64,000 nucleotides of DNA from VXPQ01 sp965223485 (GTDB taxonomy: Bacteria > Bacteroidota > Rhodothermia > Rhodothermales > VXPQ01), in the NCBI GenBank assembly GCA_965223485.1, contig OZ244993.1:2976001-3040000 (forward strand). Direction: 5' to 3'. Each line of letters opens with the position of its first letter. Within the stretch, counting starts at the first letter, position 1. Shown piece after piece: positions 37,201 to 44,994 of the stretch. A model generated the notes under the pieces. That model had not been told where the DNA came from, did not search any database, and saw only the letters and a list, made by a program, of their open reading frames with translations. A program made the position numbers and the translations under genes.

Positions 37201-38973
37201 ATGAAACATGCAGTGCGTTTTTCAGCAGTGCTTTTTTCGGGTATCCTGCTTGTTCCCGCAGGCGCTCAGGGACAGTCTCATAGTTCGGCGCCGTCTTCCG
37301 CTGCCCCGGCCTGGATTGAGCACACTTGGGAGGAAGGCAGCCACGTTTTGCCCTACGCCATCGACGTAAACGATGAGAATGAGGTATATGTAACCAAGGT
37401 AGTTCAGGATACCGCTTATCACTATTTTTGCGAAGAAGGGGAATCTTACTGCGCACAAAGCAGCTTTGTCTACATACAAGGCAACTTTATTGTCAGCTAC
37501 GCCGCCGACGGTTCGTTGCGCTGGGAACGACCAGGAAGCGCCCCCCGTAAGGAAACGAGATTTTTCAATGCGTTCGTAGGGTACGGCGTAGCAGCCCGGG
37601 ACGATCGCATCTACACGAACGACGGGAAGCCCTATATACGTTATCCAGGCAACGAGTATTATGTCTCCCACGGCGGCATTATGATTAATACGTATGCCGA
37701 CGATGGGGACTCGCTCCAGACCATCTTTCTAGGGGATGGCCCTACTGATATACCACCCGCCGCGATCAATGGCCTGGGTCTCGACCGGGCCGGCAACATC
37801 TACTTTGCGGGCATGTACGACGGGGATAGATACAGATACGGGCGCACGCTCTTTCCCGCCCCGCACACGCTTGATCCTTTTCTTCCTACGGGTATCGATG
37901 AGTTTGGCAATCCCGAGATCTTTCTGGCCAGCTATACGCCCGAGGGCGTCATCCGCTGGACTCGCCGCATGGGTGGCGGAGGCCCTGACCTTCTCGAGGA
38001 GGGTCTTTTTGCGGTTGATGACGACGGAAATACGTATCTCTGGTGCTTTTTCAAATATGGTCCTCAGGGTGCTGTGTTCGGAGAGGACCAGCCGAACGAG
38101 GTGAGATTTGCACAAGAGCAAGTGCACCATGCCCTGGCTAGTTTTACTTCTGAGGGCGATCTGCGCTGGGTTCGTACTGAGAGTGATCTGGGCTATACCA
38201 GCTCTTCCCCTTCTTTCCTTGCCGTCGACGGTGCTGGACATCTCTTGATTGGCTGGCACGACGCGACAATCACAAAATTATCTCAGGATGGCGCCCTTCT
38301 TTGGAGCCAACAACCCCTGGCGGATAAGGTGTACATCTCCGGCATCGCGACAGATGCGCAGGGCCACGTTTATGTGGGGGGCTCCTTTTCCGGCAACCCG
38401 CTCCGGCTTGGAGATATGGTACTACATTCTCCCGACCACGCACAGCCTCCCGGGAAAGATGGCTTCGTAGCGCACTACGACGCCGAAGGCAATCTGCGCT
38501 GGGCCGGACACGCAACCGGGGCAGGACCGCAAGTCGTCACGACCATAGCCTTGGGTCATTCAGGCGATCTCTATGTCGCGGGCACATTCGAAGGAACGCT
38601 TTACCTGGGGCCGGAGAAACTGGAGCAAAGGGGCGGCGGCTCGAATATGTTCGTGGCTAAATACGCCGCCTCTACAATCACGGCAAGCGAGACCGTCCCG
38701 GAACTTCCAAGCACTTCGACACTGACATCGAACTACCCCAATCCCTTCACCCATACCACAACGATCGAATACGCTTTGCCCGCATCCGATCACGTACGCC
38801 TGAGCGTATACGACGTGTTGGGGCGGGAAGTAGCTATTCTTGTCGACGGTATGCAGCATGCAGGAAAACACGCCTCCGTATTCGACGGCACGTCTCTTCC
38901 CAGCGGAACCTGGTTCTACCGCCTCGAAGCCGCGGGGCAGGCGCGTACGGGGCTGATGGCGTTGATGAAGTAA
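37201..38973 (+). CDS. Secreted beta-propeller protein with C-terminal sorting domain (copy 2)
   Basis: The 590-residue protein is a tandem paralogue of the preceding gene, alignable over its whole length (EHTWEEGSHVLPYAIDVN at the start; LAVDGAGHLLIGW and ATDAQGHVYVGGSFSGNP blades; the same YDVLGREVA sorting domain ending LMALMK). It differs by short insertions, e.g. a Cys-containing loop near residues 79-88 (YFCEEGESYC) absent from copy 1. ATG 37201 is preceded by GGAGGGAGGG. Function as a surface recognition or enzyme-presenting propeller is unproven. Nothing co-directional follows; the ABC ATPase converges. Confidence 0.8.
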   Translation: MKHAVRFSAVLFSGILLVPAGAQGQSHSSAPSSAAPAWIEHTWEEGSHVLPYAIDVNDENEVYVTKVVQDTAYHYFCEEGESYCAQSSFVYIQGNFIVSYAADGSLRWERPGSAPRKETRFFNAFVGYGVAARDDRIYTNDGKPYIRYPGNEYYVSHGGIMINTYADDGDSLQTIFLGDGPTDIPPAAINGLGLDRAGNIYFAGMYDGDRYRYGRTLFPAPHTLDPFLPTGIDEFGNPEIFLASYTPEGVIRWTRRMGGGGPDLLEEGLFAVDDDGNTYLWCFFKYGPQGAVFGEDQPNEVRFAQEQVHHALASFTSEGDLRWVRTESDLGYTSSSPSFLAVDGAGHLLIGWHDATITKLSQDGALLWSQQPLADKVYISGIATDAQGHVYVGGSFSGNPLRLGDMVLHSPDHAQPPGKDGFVAHYDAEGNLRWAGHATGAGPQVVTTIALGHSGDLYVAGTFEGTLYLGPEKLEQRGGGSNMFVAKYAASTITASETVPELPSTSTLTSNYPNPFTHTTTIEYALPASDHVRLSVYDVLGREVAILVDGMQHAGKHASVFDGTSLPSGTWFYRLEAAGQARTGLMALMK

Positions 38974-39068
38974 AGTGTCCGGTTTCAACGTGGGATATAT
39001 AGCCGAATCCACATCGCTTGGTCGCCGAGTTCCCGTAAGCAGGCATCAGGGCAGGCAAACGATCCAAT

Positions 39069-39092
39069 GCGTACACGACTTCGCGTGTATGC
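39069..39092. terminator. Hairpin between convergent propeller copy 2 and ABC ATPase genes
   Basis: GCGTACACG and CGTGTATGC (one G-T pair) form a 9-bp stem with a 6-base loop ACTTCG, about 95 bases after the propeller stop and 45 before the ABC gene stop. No T-run follows, so terminator status is tentative. Confidence 0.4.
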
Positions 39093-39137
39093 CAGCGCTC
39101 ACACGTCGCATCGAATATCGTTTTCCGCCTCAGTTAT

Positions 39138-40172
39138 TTAGTGGCCACCTGCTGTTGTTTTACACCGGTCGTCGAGGACCCACCGCACCGACGAGGGCCG
39201 TAAGGTCACGACTTCCGACAAGGTCTCCTGCGGATCCAGCCACGCCCGCAAGAGATGTCCGTCCATCTCCACCCACCATTCGGTCAGGGTTCCGAGAAAC
39301 TGCCGGCTTACAAGCCGCGCCTCGACACCGTCCGGGGACACCTCAAAATGCTCCGGCCGGATAGACAAAACGCATCCCGGCGGCGAATCCTCCTGCGGCG
39401 CCAGCCGCGCCGCAAGGCGACGATCCCTCACGATATTGCTCCCCCCCAGAAACTCGGCCACATACGCCGTCTGCGGCTCCCGGTACAGGCGCTCGGGATC
39501 GCCCGATTGCACCAGACGCCCCGCTCTCATGACCCCGATTCGATCCGACAACGCCAGCGCCTCTTGCTGGTCATGGGTAACATAGATACTGGTAATACCC
39601 AGGCGGTGCTGAAGCACCTTCAATTCCCGTCGCGTTTGTTCGCGGAGCGCAATGTCGAGATTGGAAAGGGGCTCGTCGAAAAGCAGTACGTCCGGCTCCA
39701 CCGCTACGGCGCGCGCCAGAGCCACCCGTTGTTGCTGTCCACCGGAAAGCGCCGTAACAGGCCGGTCTACCAATGCCTGCATCTCTACCCGCCGGAGCGC
39801 TTCGTGCACGCGCTCCCGACGGCGAGCCAGCGGCACCTTGCGCACGCGTAGCCCGTAGGCCACATTCTCCCCAACGGTCATATTGGGGAAAAGCGCGTAG
39901 TTCTGGAACACCATAGCGGTGGGTCGGCGACGCGGAGGCATGCTGGTCATATCGCGACCGGCAATGCGCACCGTGCCCGCATCAGGCCGCTCGAAACCGC
40001 CTATCACACGCAACAACGTAGTCTTTCCGCACCCGGACGGTCCAAGTAACGAAAAGAACTCGCCTGCCCTCACTTCCAGCGATACGTCCTCCACCGCCAC
40101 CGTGGCGCCGTACCGCTTCGTAACGCCTTCGAGCGTCACGGCCGATTCAACAATCCGATCTGTTCGATTCAC
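39138..40172 (-). CDS. ABC transporter ATP-binding protein (PotA/FbpC/UgpC class)
   Basis: The ATPase has Walker A GPSGCGKTTLLR, Q-loop VFQNYALFPNMTV, signature LSGGQQQRVALARA, Walker B VLLFDEPLSNLD and the switch His in YVTHDQQEAL. A C-terminal TOBE-type domain follows (CVLSIRPEHFEVSP ... RQFLGTLTEWWVEMDGHLLRAW). This class energises import of spermidine, iron, sulfate, or sugars. No permease or binding protein is nearby, so the substrate is open. The start is set at GTG 40172 (MNRTDRIVESAVTLEGV); the frame could begin at TTG 40217, one base after the sucC stop. Confidence 0.82.
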   Translation of the reverse strand: MNRTDRIVESAVTLEGVTKRYGATVAVEDVSLEVRAGEFFSLLGPSGCGKTTLLRVIGGFERPDAGTVRIAGRDMTSMPPRRRPTAMVFQNYALFPNMTVGENVAYGLRVRKVPLARRRERVHEALRRVEMQALVDRPVTALSGGQQQRVALARAVAVEPDVLLFDEPLSNLDIALREQTRRELKVLQHRLGITSIYVTHDQQEALALSDRIGVMRAGRLVQSGDPERLYREPQTAYVAEFLGGSNIVRDRRLAARLAPQEDSPPGCVLSIRPEHFEVSPDGVEARLVSRQFLGTLTEWWVEMDGHLLRAWLDPQETLSEVVTLRPSSVRWVLDDRCKTTAGGH

Positions 40173-40218
40173 CGCACCGATGCGTACTGACGAACGCAAA
40201 ACCGGAAAACGGCGCAAC

Positions 40219-41397
40219 TCACGCCGTCCCGTGGAGTGCGTGCGTAACCCTTGCAGCAGCCTCCTTCAGCAGGACAGCCGTCTCCAGTTCGAGCCCGCTC
40301 TCCCGTAGAATTCTCTGTCCTTCTTCTGCATTCGTACCCTGAAGGCGCACGATGAGCGGCGCCGTAATGTTCACATTCGCCGCGGCCTCCACAATGCCTG
40401 CCGCCACCCGGTCGCACCGTACGATACCGCCGAAAATATTCACGAGCACTGCTTTGACATTGGGGTCTTTCAGGATGATCCGAAAGCCCTGCTCCACGGT
40501 TTCCACACCTGCAGCACCGCCCACATCAAGAAAATTGGCTGGTTCCCCCCCGGCCAATTTGACCATATCCATGGTAGCCATGGCAAGACCCGCACCATTG
40601 ACCATGCATCCCACATCGCCGTCGAGGCGAATATAGTTAAGACGATGCTCCGCCGCCTCTACCTCAAGCGGATCCTCTTCGTGCAAATCGCGCAGCGCAG
40701 CAAGATCCGTATGGCGATAGAGTGCATTGTCGTCGAGATTGATCTTGGCGTCTATGGCCAGCAAGTCCCCGCTCCCTGTCCGTACAAGAGGGTTAATCTC
40801 CGCCAGCGAGGCATCCATGCCTACATAGGCTTCATACAGGGCCGTAATAAAACGAACACCCTGTTTGAAAGCCGCTCCCTCAAGCCCCAGTGCGAACGCT
40901 GCGGCCCGCGCCTGAAACGGCTGCAGGCCGGTCATGGGGTCCACCCACACCTTACTTATCTTGCCGGGCGTTTCCTCCGCAACCTTCTCGATCTCGACGC
41001 CTCCCTCGGTAGAAACCATAATCACGTTCATGCCCCGCTGCCTGTCGAGCGTTACGCCTGCATAATATTCCTTCGCGATATCGGCAGCTGCGGTGATCAA
41101 CACCGCCCGCACCCGCTGTCCCCCGGGCCCGGTCTGGGGTGTAACCAGTTGCATCCCGAGAATGGCCTCCGCCTTCTCGCGCACCTCTTCAAGCCCTCTG
41201 GCCAGTTTGACTCCCCCTCCCTTTCCCCGTCCGCCTGCATGTATCTGGGCCTTCACGACAAACAGGGATACCCCCTCCTCCTGCAACGCTTCCGCAGCAG
41301 CCACTACTTCCTCCACAGTGTGCGCCACACTCCCCGGCTGTACGGCAACGCCATATCCTTCGAGGATATCCCTGGCCTGATATTCGTGCAGTTTCAT
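40219..41397 (-). CDS. sucC: Succinyl-CoA ligase (ADP-forming) beta subunit
   Basis: The ATP-grasp beta subunit of the TCA-cycle enzyme that interconverts succinyl-CoA and succinate with substrate-level phosphorylation. Visible are the start MKLHEYQARDILEGYGV, the nucleotide grasp VKAQIHAGGRGKGGGVKLA, NPLVRTGSGDLLAIDAKINLDDNALYR, the CoA-ligase domain GDVGCMVNGAGLAMATMD and VLVNIFGGIVRCDRVA. The length of 392 residues is standard. The alpha subunit sucD is not adjacent in this window. It is divergent from the permease at 41495, with 97 bases between starts. Confidence 0.96.
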   Translation of the reverse strand: MKLHEYQARDILEGYGVAVQPGSVAHTVEEVVAAAEALQEEGVSLFVVKAQIHAGGRGKGGGVKLARGLEEVREKAEAILGMQLVTPQTGPGGQRVRAVLITAAADIAKEYYAGVTLDRQRGMNVIMVSTEGGVEIEKVAEETPGKISKVWVDPMTGLQPFQARAAAFALGLEGAAFKQGVRFITALYEAYVGMDASLAEINPLVRTGSGDLLAIDAKINLDDNALYRHTDLAALRDLHEEDPLEVEAAEHRLNYIRLDGDVGCMVNGAGLAMATMDMVKLAGGEPANFLDVGGAAGVETVEQGFRIILKDPNVKAVLVNIFGGIVRCDRVAAGIVEAAANVNITAPLIVRLQGTNAEEGQRILRESGLELETAVLLKEAAARVTHALHGTA

Positions 41398-41494
41398 GGT
41401 GTGTATACCCTAAATTCAACTACGCAGCGTGGAACGGCGATTAGCAAGGTACGGCACACGTTCGAAGAATCCATCCCGCCCCTGCAAAGTACCC

Positions 41495-42577
41495 GTGAAC
41501 CGATTCGACCGTCATATTATTTTCCGGCTTCTGAGCGGTTTTTCAGCTCTTGTCGCGGCGTTGATCGTGTTTTTCATCGTCCTGCATTATGTCGAATTCA
41601 TTGACGATTTTCTGGATCGCGGCGCTACGATGCGCGAGGTTTTTCTTGTCTATTATCCCAATTATATCCCGGAAATCGCCAGACTTACGGCGCCGCTGGC
41701 GCTTTTTCTGGCGTGCGTGCACCTGACCGGGCATCTGTCCCAAAGCCTGCAACTCTCCGCGCTTCAGACCAGCGGCGTCTCCCTCTACCGGCTCCTGGTT
41801 CCATATCTCGCAACCGGTATCGCCGTTACCGCGTGCATGTTCTGGTTCAACGGCTGGATAGTGCCCGAAACCAACCGCACCGTACTCGAATTCGAGTTGC
41901 GCTTCCTGAAGGATGCTCCCAGAGTGATAGAAACAAACAACATCCACCGGCAGCATAGCCCGGGCTCGTACATCTCCGTGGGATATTACGACCGGCGTAA
42001 CAGGACCGCCCATCGAATCTCCTTGCAGCATTTCAATGAAACGGACCGTCTCACACAGCGTGTGGACGGGGTGCGCATGAGTTGGGTCGATTCCCTGTCG
42101 ATCTGGCAAATCCACCAACCCGTCGTACGCACTTTCTCGAATAGCGTCGAAACACGACAGGTTCTGACCCGGCTTGACACGACCCTGACGATCCTTCCGC
42201 GCGATCTCGCCCGCACCGAGCGTGATGTGGAATCCATGACGATCCCCGCCGCTGCAAGGTACATTAGCGACATTGAGCGCTCCGGCGCCAGCGGGCTCGG
42301 ACGTACGAAAGTCGGATATTACGCCAAATTCGCCTGGCCTTTCGCCAACCTGATCCTCGTGCTGATCGGCATGCCGCTCGCAGCAATCCGGCGGCGAGGC
42401 GGACAAGCCATGCAGATTGGTATCGGGCTCTTTGTCGCCTTCCTATACCTTACCGTCCAAAAGCTCACAGAGCCGTTGGGGTATACGGGGGTATTACCCC
42501 CTTCCGTAGCGGTATGGCTGCCGCACGCATTGTTTCTCGCCGCGGCTATTTTCTTGCTGGTGCGGGTGCGGAAATAA
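41495..42577 (+). CDS. LptF/LptG-family permease (YjgP/YjgQ)
   Basis: The 360-residue inner-membrane protein has six predicted helices: three N-terminal (FSALVAALIVFFIVLHYV; LTAPLALFLACVHLTGHL; LVPYLATGIAVTACMFWF), a ~150-residue periplasmic domain, and three C-terminal (FANLILVLIGMPLAAI; IGIGLFVAFLYLTVQKL; WLPHALFLAAAIFLLV). These are hallmarks of the LptF/G subunits that extract LPS with LptB and pass it to LptC/A. GTG 41495 gives NRFDRHIIFRLLSGF, the expected start; a GTG at 41429 would add 22 unconserved residues. The partner permease and LptB are not here; LptD is at 25270. Confidence 0.85.
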   Translation: MNRFDRHIIFRLLSGFSALVAALIVFFIVLHYVEFIDDFLDRGATMREVFLVYYPNYIPEIARLTAPLALFLACVHLTGHLSQSLQLSALQTSGVSLYRLLVPYLATGIAVTACMFWFNGWIVPETNRTVLEFELRFLKDAPRVIETNNIHRQHSPGSYISVGYYDRRNRTAHRISLQHFNETDRLTQRVDGVRMSWVDSLSIWQIHQPVVRTFSNSVETRQVLTRLDTTLTILPRDLARTERDVESMTIPAAARYISDIERSGASGLGRTKVGYYAKFAWPFANLILVLIGMPLAAIRRRGGQAMQIGIGLFVAFLYLTVQKLTEPLGYTGVLPPSVAVWLPHALFLAAAIFLLVRVRK

Positions 42578-42587
42578 GCCGCCTGTG

Positions 42588-42908
42588 CTACGCCTGCCCG
42601 GCTATACCTCCGAACCGGATGGATTGTCCAGGGTGCTCCCGCTCCTCGATTTCGCCGTGCATCGCCTCATACTTTTCAATATTGTCGTGCAGCGCCCGCA
42701 GAAGTCTGCGCGCATGATGCGGCGTTACGATGATCCGGTTCTTTACGCGCGCCGTCGGAACGCCTGGCATCACCCGGATAAAATCCAAAATGAATTCTTC
42801 GGGAGAGTGAGAAATCATCACCAGGTTGGCATAAACGCCCTCCGCCGTTTTCTCGTCCAGTTCTATGTTGAGTTGATTGTCTGACTGCTGGTTATCTGCG
42901 TCTTTCAT
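42588..42908 (-). CDS. DUF3467 protein
   Basis: This 106-residue protein matches the DUF3467 pattern: an acidic N-terminus, then ELDEKTAEGVYANLVMISHSPEEFILDFIRVMPG, RVKNRIIVTPHHARRLLRALHDNIEKYEA and an acidic/Gly-rich end. The family is widespread in Bacteroidota and Deltaproteobacteria and has no firm function. GGAGG lies 6 bases upstream of the ATG at 42908. It converges on the permease gene. Confidence 0.85.
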   Translation of the reverse strand: MKDADNQQSDNQLNIELDEKTAEGVYANLVMISHSPEEFILDFIRVMPGVPTARVKNRIIVTPHHARRLLRALHDNIEKYEAMHGEIEEREHPGQSIRFGGIAGQA

Positions 42909-42972
42909 TGCAAACCTCCGATGAATACCGATGCTTTTTGTCGTTCACGACCCCGATGCTGTCAGGCGGGCC

Positions 42973-43110
42973 GTTTTTGATGACGGCGCCAAGGCGCCGA
43001 TCAGGTCGTTTTTGATGACGGCGCCAAGCGCCGATCAGGTCGTTTTTGATGACGGCGCCAAGCGCCGATCAGGTCGTTTTTGATGACGGCGCCAAGGCGC
43101 CGATCAGGTC
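42973..43110. repeat. Four head-to-tail 34/35-bp tandem repeats
   Basis: Units are 42973-43007, 43008-43041, 43042-43075 and 43076-43110 (35, 34, 34, 35 bases). Each begins GTTTTTGATGACGGCGCCAA and ends GATCAGGTC. The two shorter ones lack one G in the central GGCGCC-AA-GGCGCC symmetry. There are no spacers, so this is not a CRISPR. One unit equals the extreme 3' end of the cbs gene including its stop region (48027-48061), so the array grew from the duplicated cbs end that follows it. Confidence 0.9.
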
Positions 43111-43275
43111 GCTTTTGGTAATGATCCGATACGTCTCTCCCGGTTCCGCTTTGACAAGCACGGCCCCGCCCTCCGCTCAAGGTACATGGAAAGATGCTCA
43201 AGGCCAAGTGTACGCGGAAACACAGGAAAAGACGCATCCATGATGCCTTCCACGGCTGGTCTCGCATTTCCGGGT
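43083..43275 (-). pseudogene. Decayed duplicate of the cbs 3' end
   Basis: These 193 bases match 48032-48226 of the intact cystathionine beta-synthase gene in the same orientation, with about nine substitutions and two 1-base losses. It encodes the final CBS-domain segment (VEGIMDASFPVFPRTLGLEHL matches VEGIMDAPFPVVPRSLGLEHL), then frameshifts. No start codon or upstream part remains. It borders the iolB stop at 43280. Confidence 0.88.
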
Positions 43276-43279
43276 ACAG

Positions 43280-44086
43280 TCAGACAGCGCGCCCGGAAAT
43301 CCACGCGTGCTTCGGGTCGTCTCTGAAGACCCATCTGCGTTGGGGTCCGGCCATCACATTAAGGTAATAGAGATCGTACCCATGAGGAGCGCCAACAGGA
43401 TGGTAGCCGCGCGGTACCATCACGCAGTCGCCGTCGTGTACCGAGACGGTTTCGTCAAGCGATCCGTCGTCGGTATAGACACGCTGAAATGCGAACCCCT
43501 GTTGCGGACGGAGTCGGTGGTAATACGTTTCCTCAAGCGCGGACTCCGTTGGCAGATTGTCCTTGTCGTGTTTATGCGGCGGGTAGCTGGACCAGTGTCC
43601 ACCGGGAGTAATCACTTCCACCACCAGCAAGCTATGCGCCGGCTCTGACTCTGGAAGAATGTCCTGCACATGCCGCGTATTCGTTCCCACCCCGCGAATC
43701 TCAAGAGGGTGTTCACCCGGCGCGATCAGCCGCGGTTCGTACTTGCCACCACCGGGCGCCGTACACAACGCCACCTCCAGGTCGGTATCGGACGTTATCG
43801 AAAATGGCGTCTTATTTGGAACGTAAACGGCTGTTGGGGGACCATCGAATACGTCATCGCGTGCTCCGATCGCCGTGAACGATTTCCCACCCGCAACGAC
43901 CGTGGCCTTTCCGGACAAGAGGACTATGCAGGTTTCTTGCTCGCTCGCCTCTATTTTCAGGTTTTGCCCAGGCAGCAAATTGTAAACAGCAAATCCTACG
44001 TATTGCCAACCGGCAGATTGGGGGGTGACGCTTAGCACCCGTCCGTCCGCGTTTCGTTCGCCTGTGGATACTACTAACTTGCTCAT
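43280..44086 (-). CDS. iolB: 5-deoxy-glucuronate isomerase
   Basis: IolB converts 5-deoxy-D-glucuronate to 2-deoxy-5-keto-D-gluconate in myo-inositol degradation. It is a bicupin of 268 residues. The second cupin carries the metal site (GGHWSSYPPHKHDKDN ... ALEETYYHRLRPQQGFAFQRVY ... MVPRGYHPVGAPHGYDLYYLNVMAG), a block diagnostic for IolB. ATG 44086 (MSKLVVSTGE) is chosen because CGGAGC lies about 8 bases upstream; the frame extends to 44131 without support. It is the last gene of the minus-strand iolG-D-E-B set and borders the cbs fragment. Confidence 0.93.
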   Translation of the reverse strand: MSKLVVSTGERNADGRVLSVTPQSAGWQYVGFAVYNLLPGQNLKIEASEQETCIVLLSGKATVVAGGKSFTAIGARDDVFDGPPTAVYVPNKTPFSITSDTDLEVALCTAPGGGKYEPRLIAPGEHPLEIRGVGTNTRHVQDILPESEPAHSLLVVEVITPGGHWSSYPPHKHDKDNLPTESALEETYYHRLRPQQGFAFQRVYTDDGSLDETVSVHDGDCVMVPRGYHPVGAPHGYDLYYLNVMAGPQRRWVFRDDPKHAWISGRAV

Positions 44087-44102
44087 CGTCGTTTGCTCCG
44101 CA

Positions 44103-44990
44103 TTACTGAGATGCCGTTCGGACTGATGCACGCAGAGCGGACAATCCGGACTCGGCGTACAGTCTTGGGTCTGCTATGGCCGGATCTTGCTCAGCCTCCA
44201 CTACCAGCCAGCCTCGGTACCCGATTTTTTCCAAAGCACCGATCACCGGGTCGAACGAAATCATGCCGTCACCGGGAACCGTGAACATCCCCTCGATAAC
44301 GCCGGTCAGGAAGCTGGCATTCCTCGCACGGATGTCAGCAAGAACCGCTGGACGGACATCCTTGCAATGCACGTGTGCAATCCGTTGCGGGAACGCAAAG
44401 ATTATTTCAACCGGATCTATGCCGCCAACGTATGCGTGACCGGTATCCATAATGATACCGACTGAATCCGAGGTCTCGGCAAAAAAACGCTGGAGCTCCG
44501 CCGCCGTCTCAACCACAGTGCCTGTGTGATGATGATAGGCGAAGCGCAATCCTTCCTTTCGGATATAGTCCGCCACCTCACTTAAACGCTGTCCGAACAG
44601 CGGCCAGGTTTCTTCATTTAGGACCGGCTTTTCCTGCATGCCTTTGCCTATGTCCGAATGAATCGTGTTGCTGCATTCAGCATAGATGAACACCTCGCAA
44701 TCCAGAGCTTTCAGCAACGCAAGGTGATCCTGGAGGCTGGTAATTTCCGAATCGACATCGTTTTGCAGGATGTTGCCCGAATACCAGCCGCCAATCAGGG
44801 CAAGTCCGTACTTGTCGAGAATCGGCCGGAGTTCGGTCGCATTACGTGGAAATTTATTGCCCAACTCAATGCCATCGAAGCCGAGTTCCGCCGTATCGGC
44901 AAGACAGGTCTCAAGCGGAGTGTCGCCGCCCAAACTCGGCAAGTCATCATTCGACCATGCAATGGGGTTGACGCCAAATCGTATTTCCAT
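44103..44990 (-). CDS. iolE: Inosose dehydratase (myo-inosose-2 dehydratase)
   Basis: IolE dehydrates 2-keto-myo-inositol to a trihydroxycyclohexadione. This 295-residue TIM-barrel of the xylose-isomerase-like superfamily opens EIRFGVNPIAWSNDDLPSLGG and contains GFDGIELGNKFP, FAYHHHTGTVVETAAEL, IIMDTGHAYVGGIDP, AHVHCKDVRP and the end GYRGWLVVEAEQDP. These provide the metal-ligand Glu, Asp, His and Glu set expected for IolE. ATG 44990 sits 4 bases after the iolD stop, implying coupled translation; the frame is open to 45134 inside iolD and that part is not used. Confidence 0.92.
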   Translation of the reverse strand: MEIRFGVNPIAWSNDDLPSLGGDTPLETCLADTAELGFDGIELGNKFPRNATELRPILDKYGLALIGGWYSGNILQNDVDSEITSLQDHLALLKALDCEVFIYAECSNTIHSDIGKGMQEKPVLNEETWPLFGQRLSEVADYIRKEGLRFAYHHHTGTVVETAAELQRFFAETSDSVGIIMDTGHAYVGGIDPVEIIFAFPQRIAHVHCKDVRPAVLADIRARNASFLTGVIEGMFTVPGDGMISFDPVIGALEKIGYRGWLVVEAEQDPAIADPRLYAESGLSALRASVRTASQ

Positions 44991-44994
44991 GCCG

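Noticed and set aside
40645..41604. 319-codon plus-strand frame over sucC
   Set aside because: Antisense to sucC, whose ATP-grasp and CoA-ligase motifs are complete.
42973..43110. CRISPR array
   Set aside because: Units are directly contiguous with no spacers, and each is derived from the cbs gene end; no cas genes nearby.
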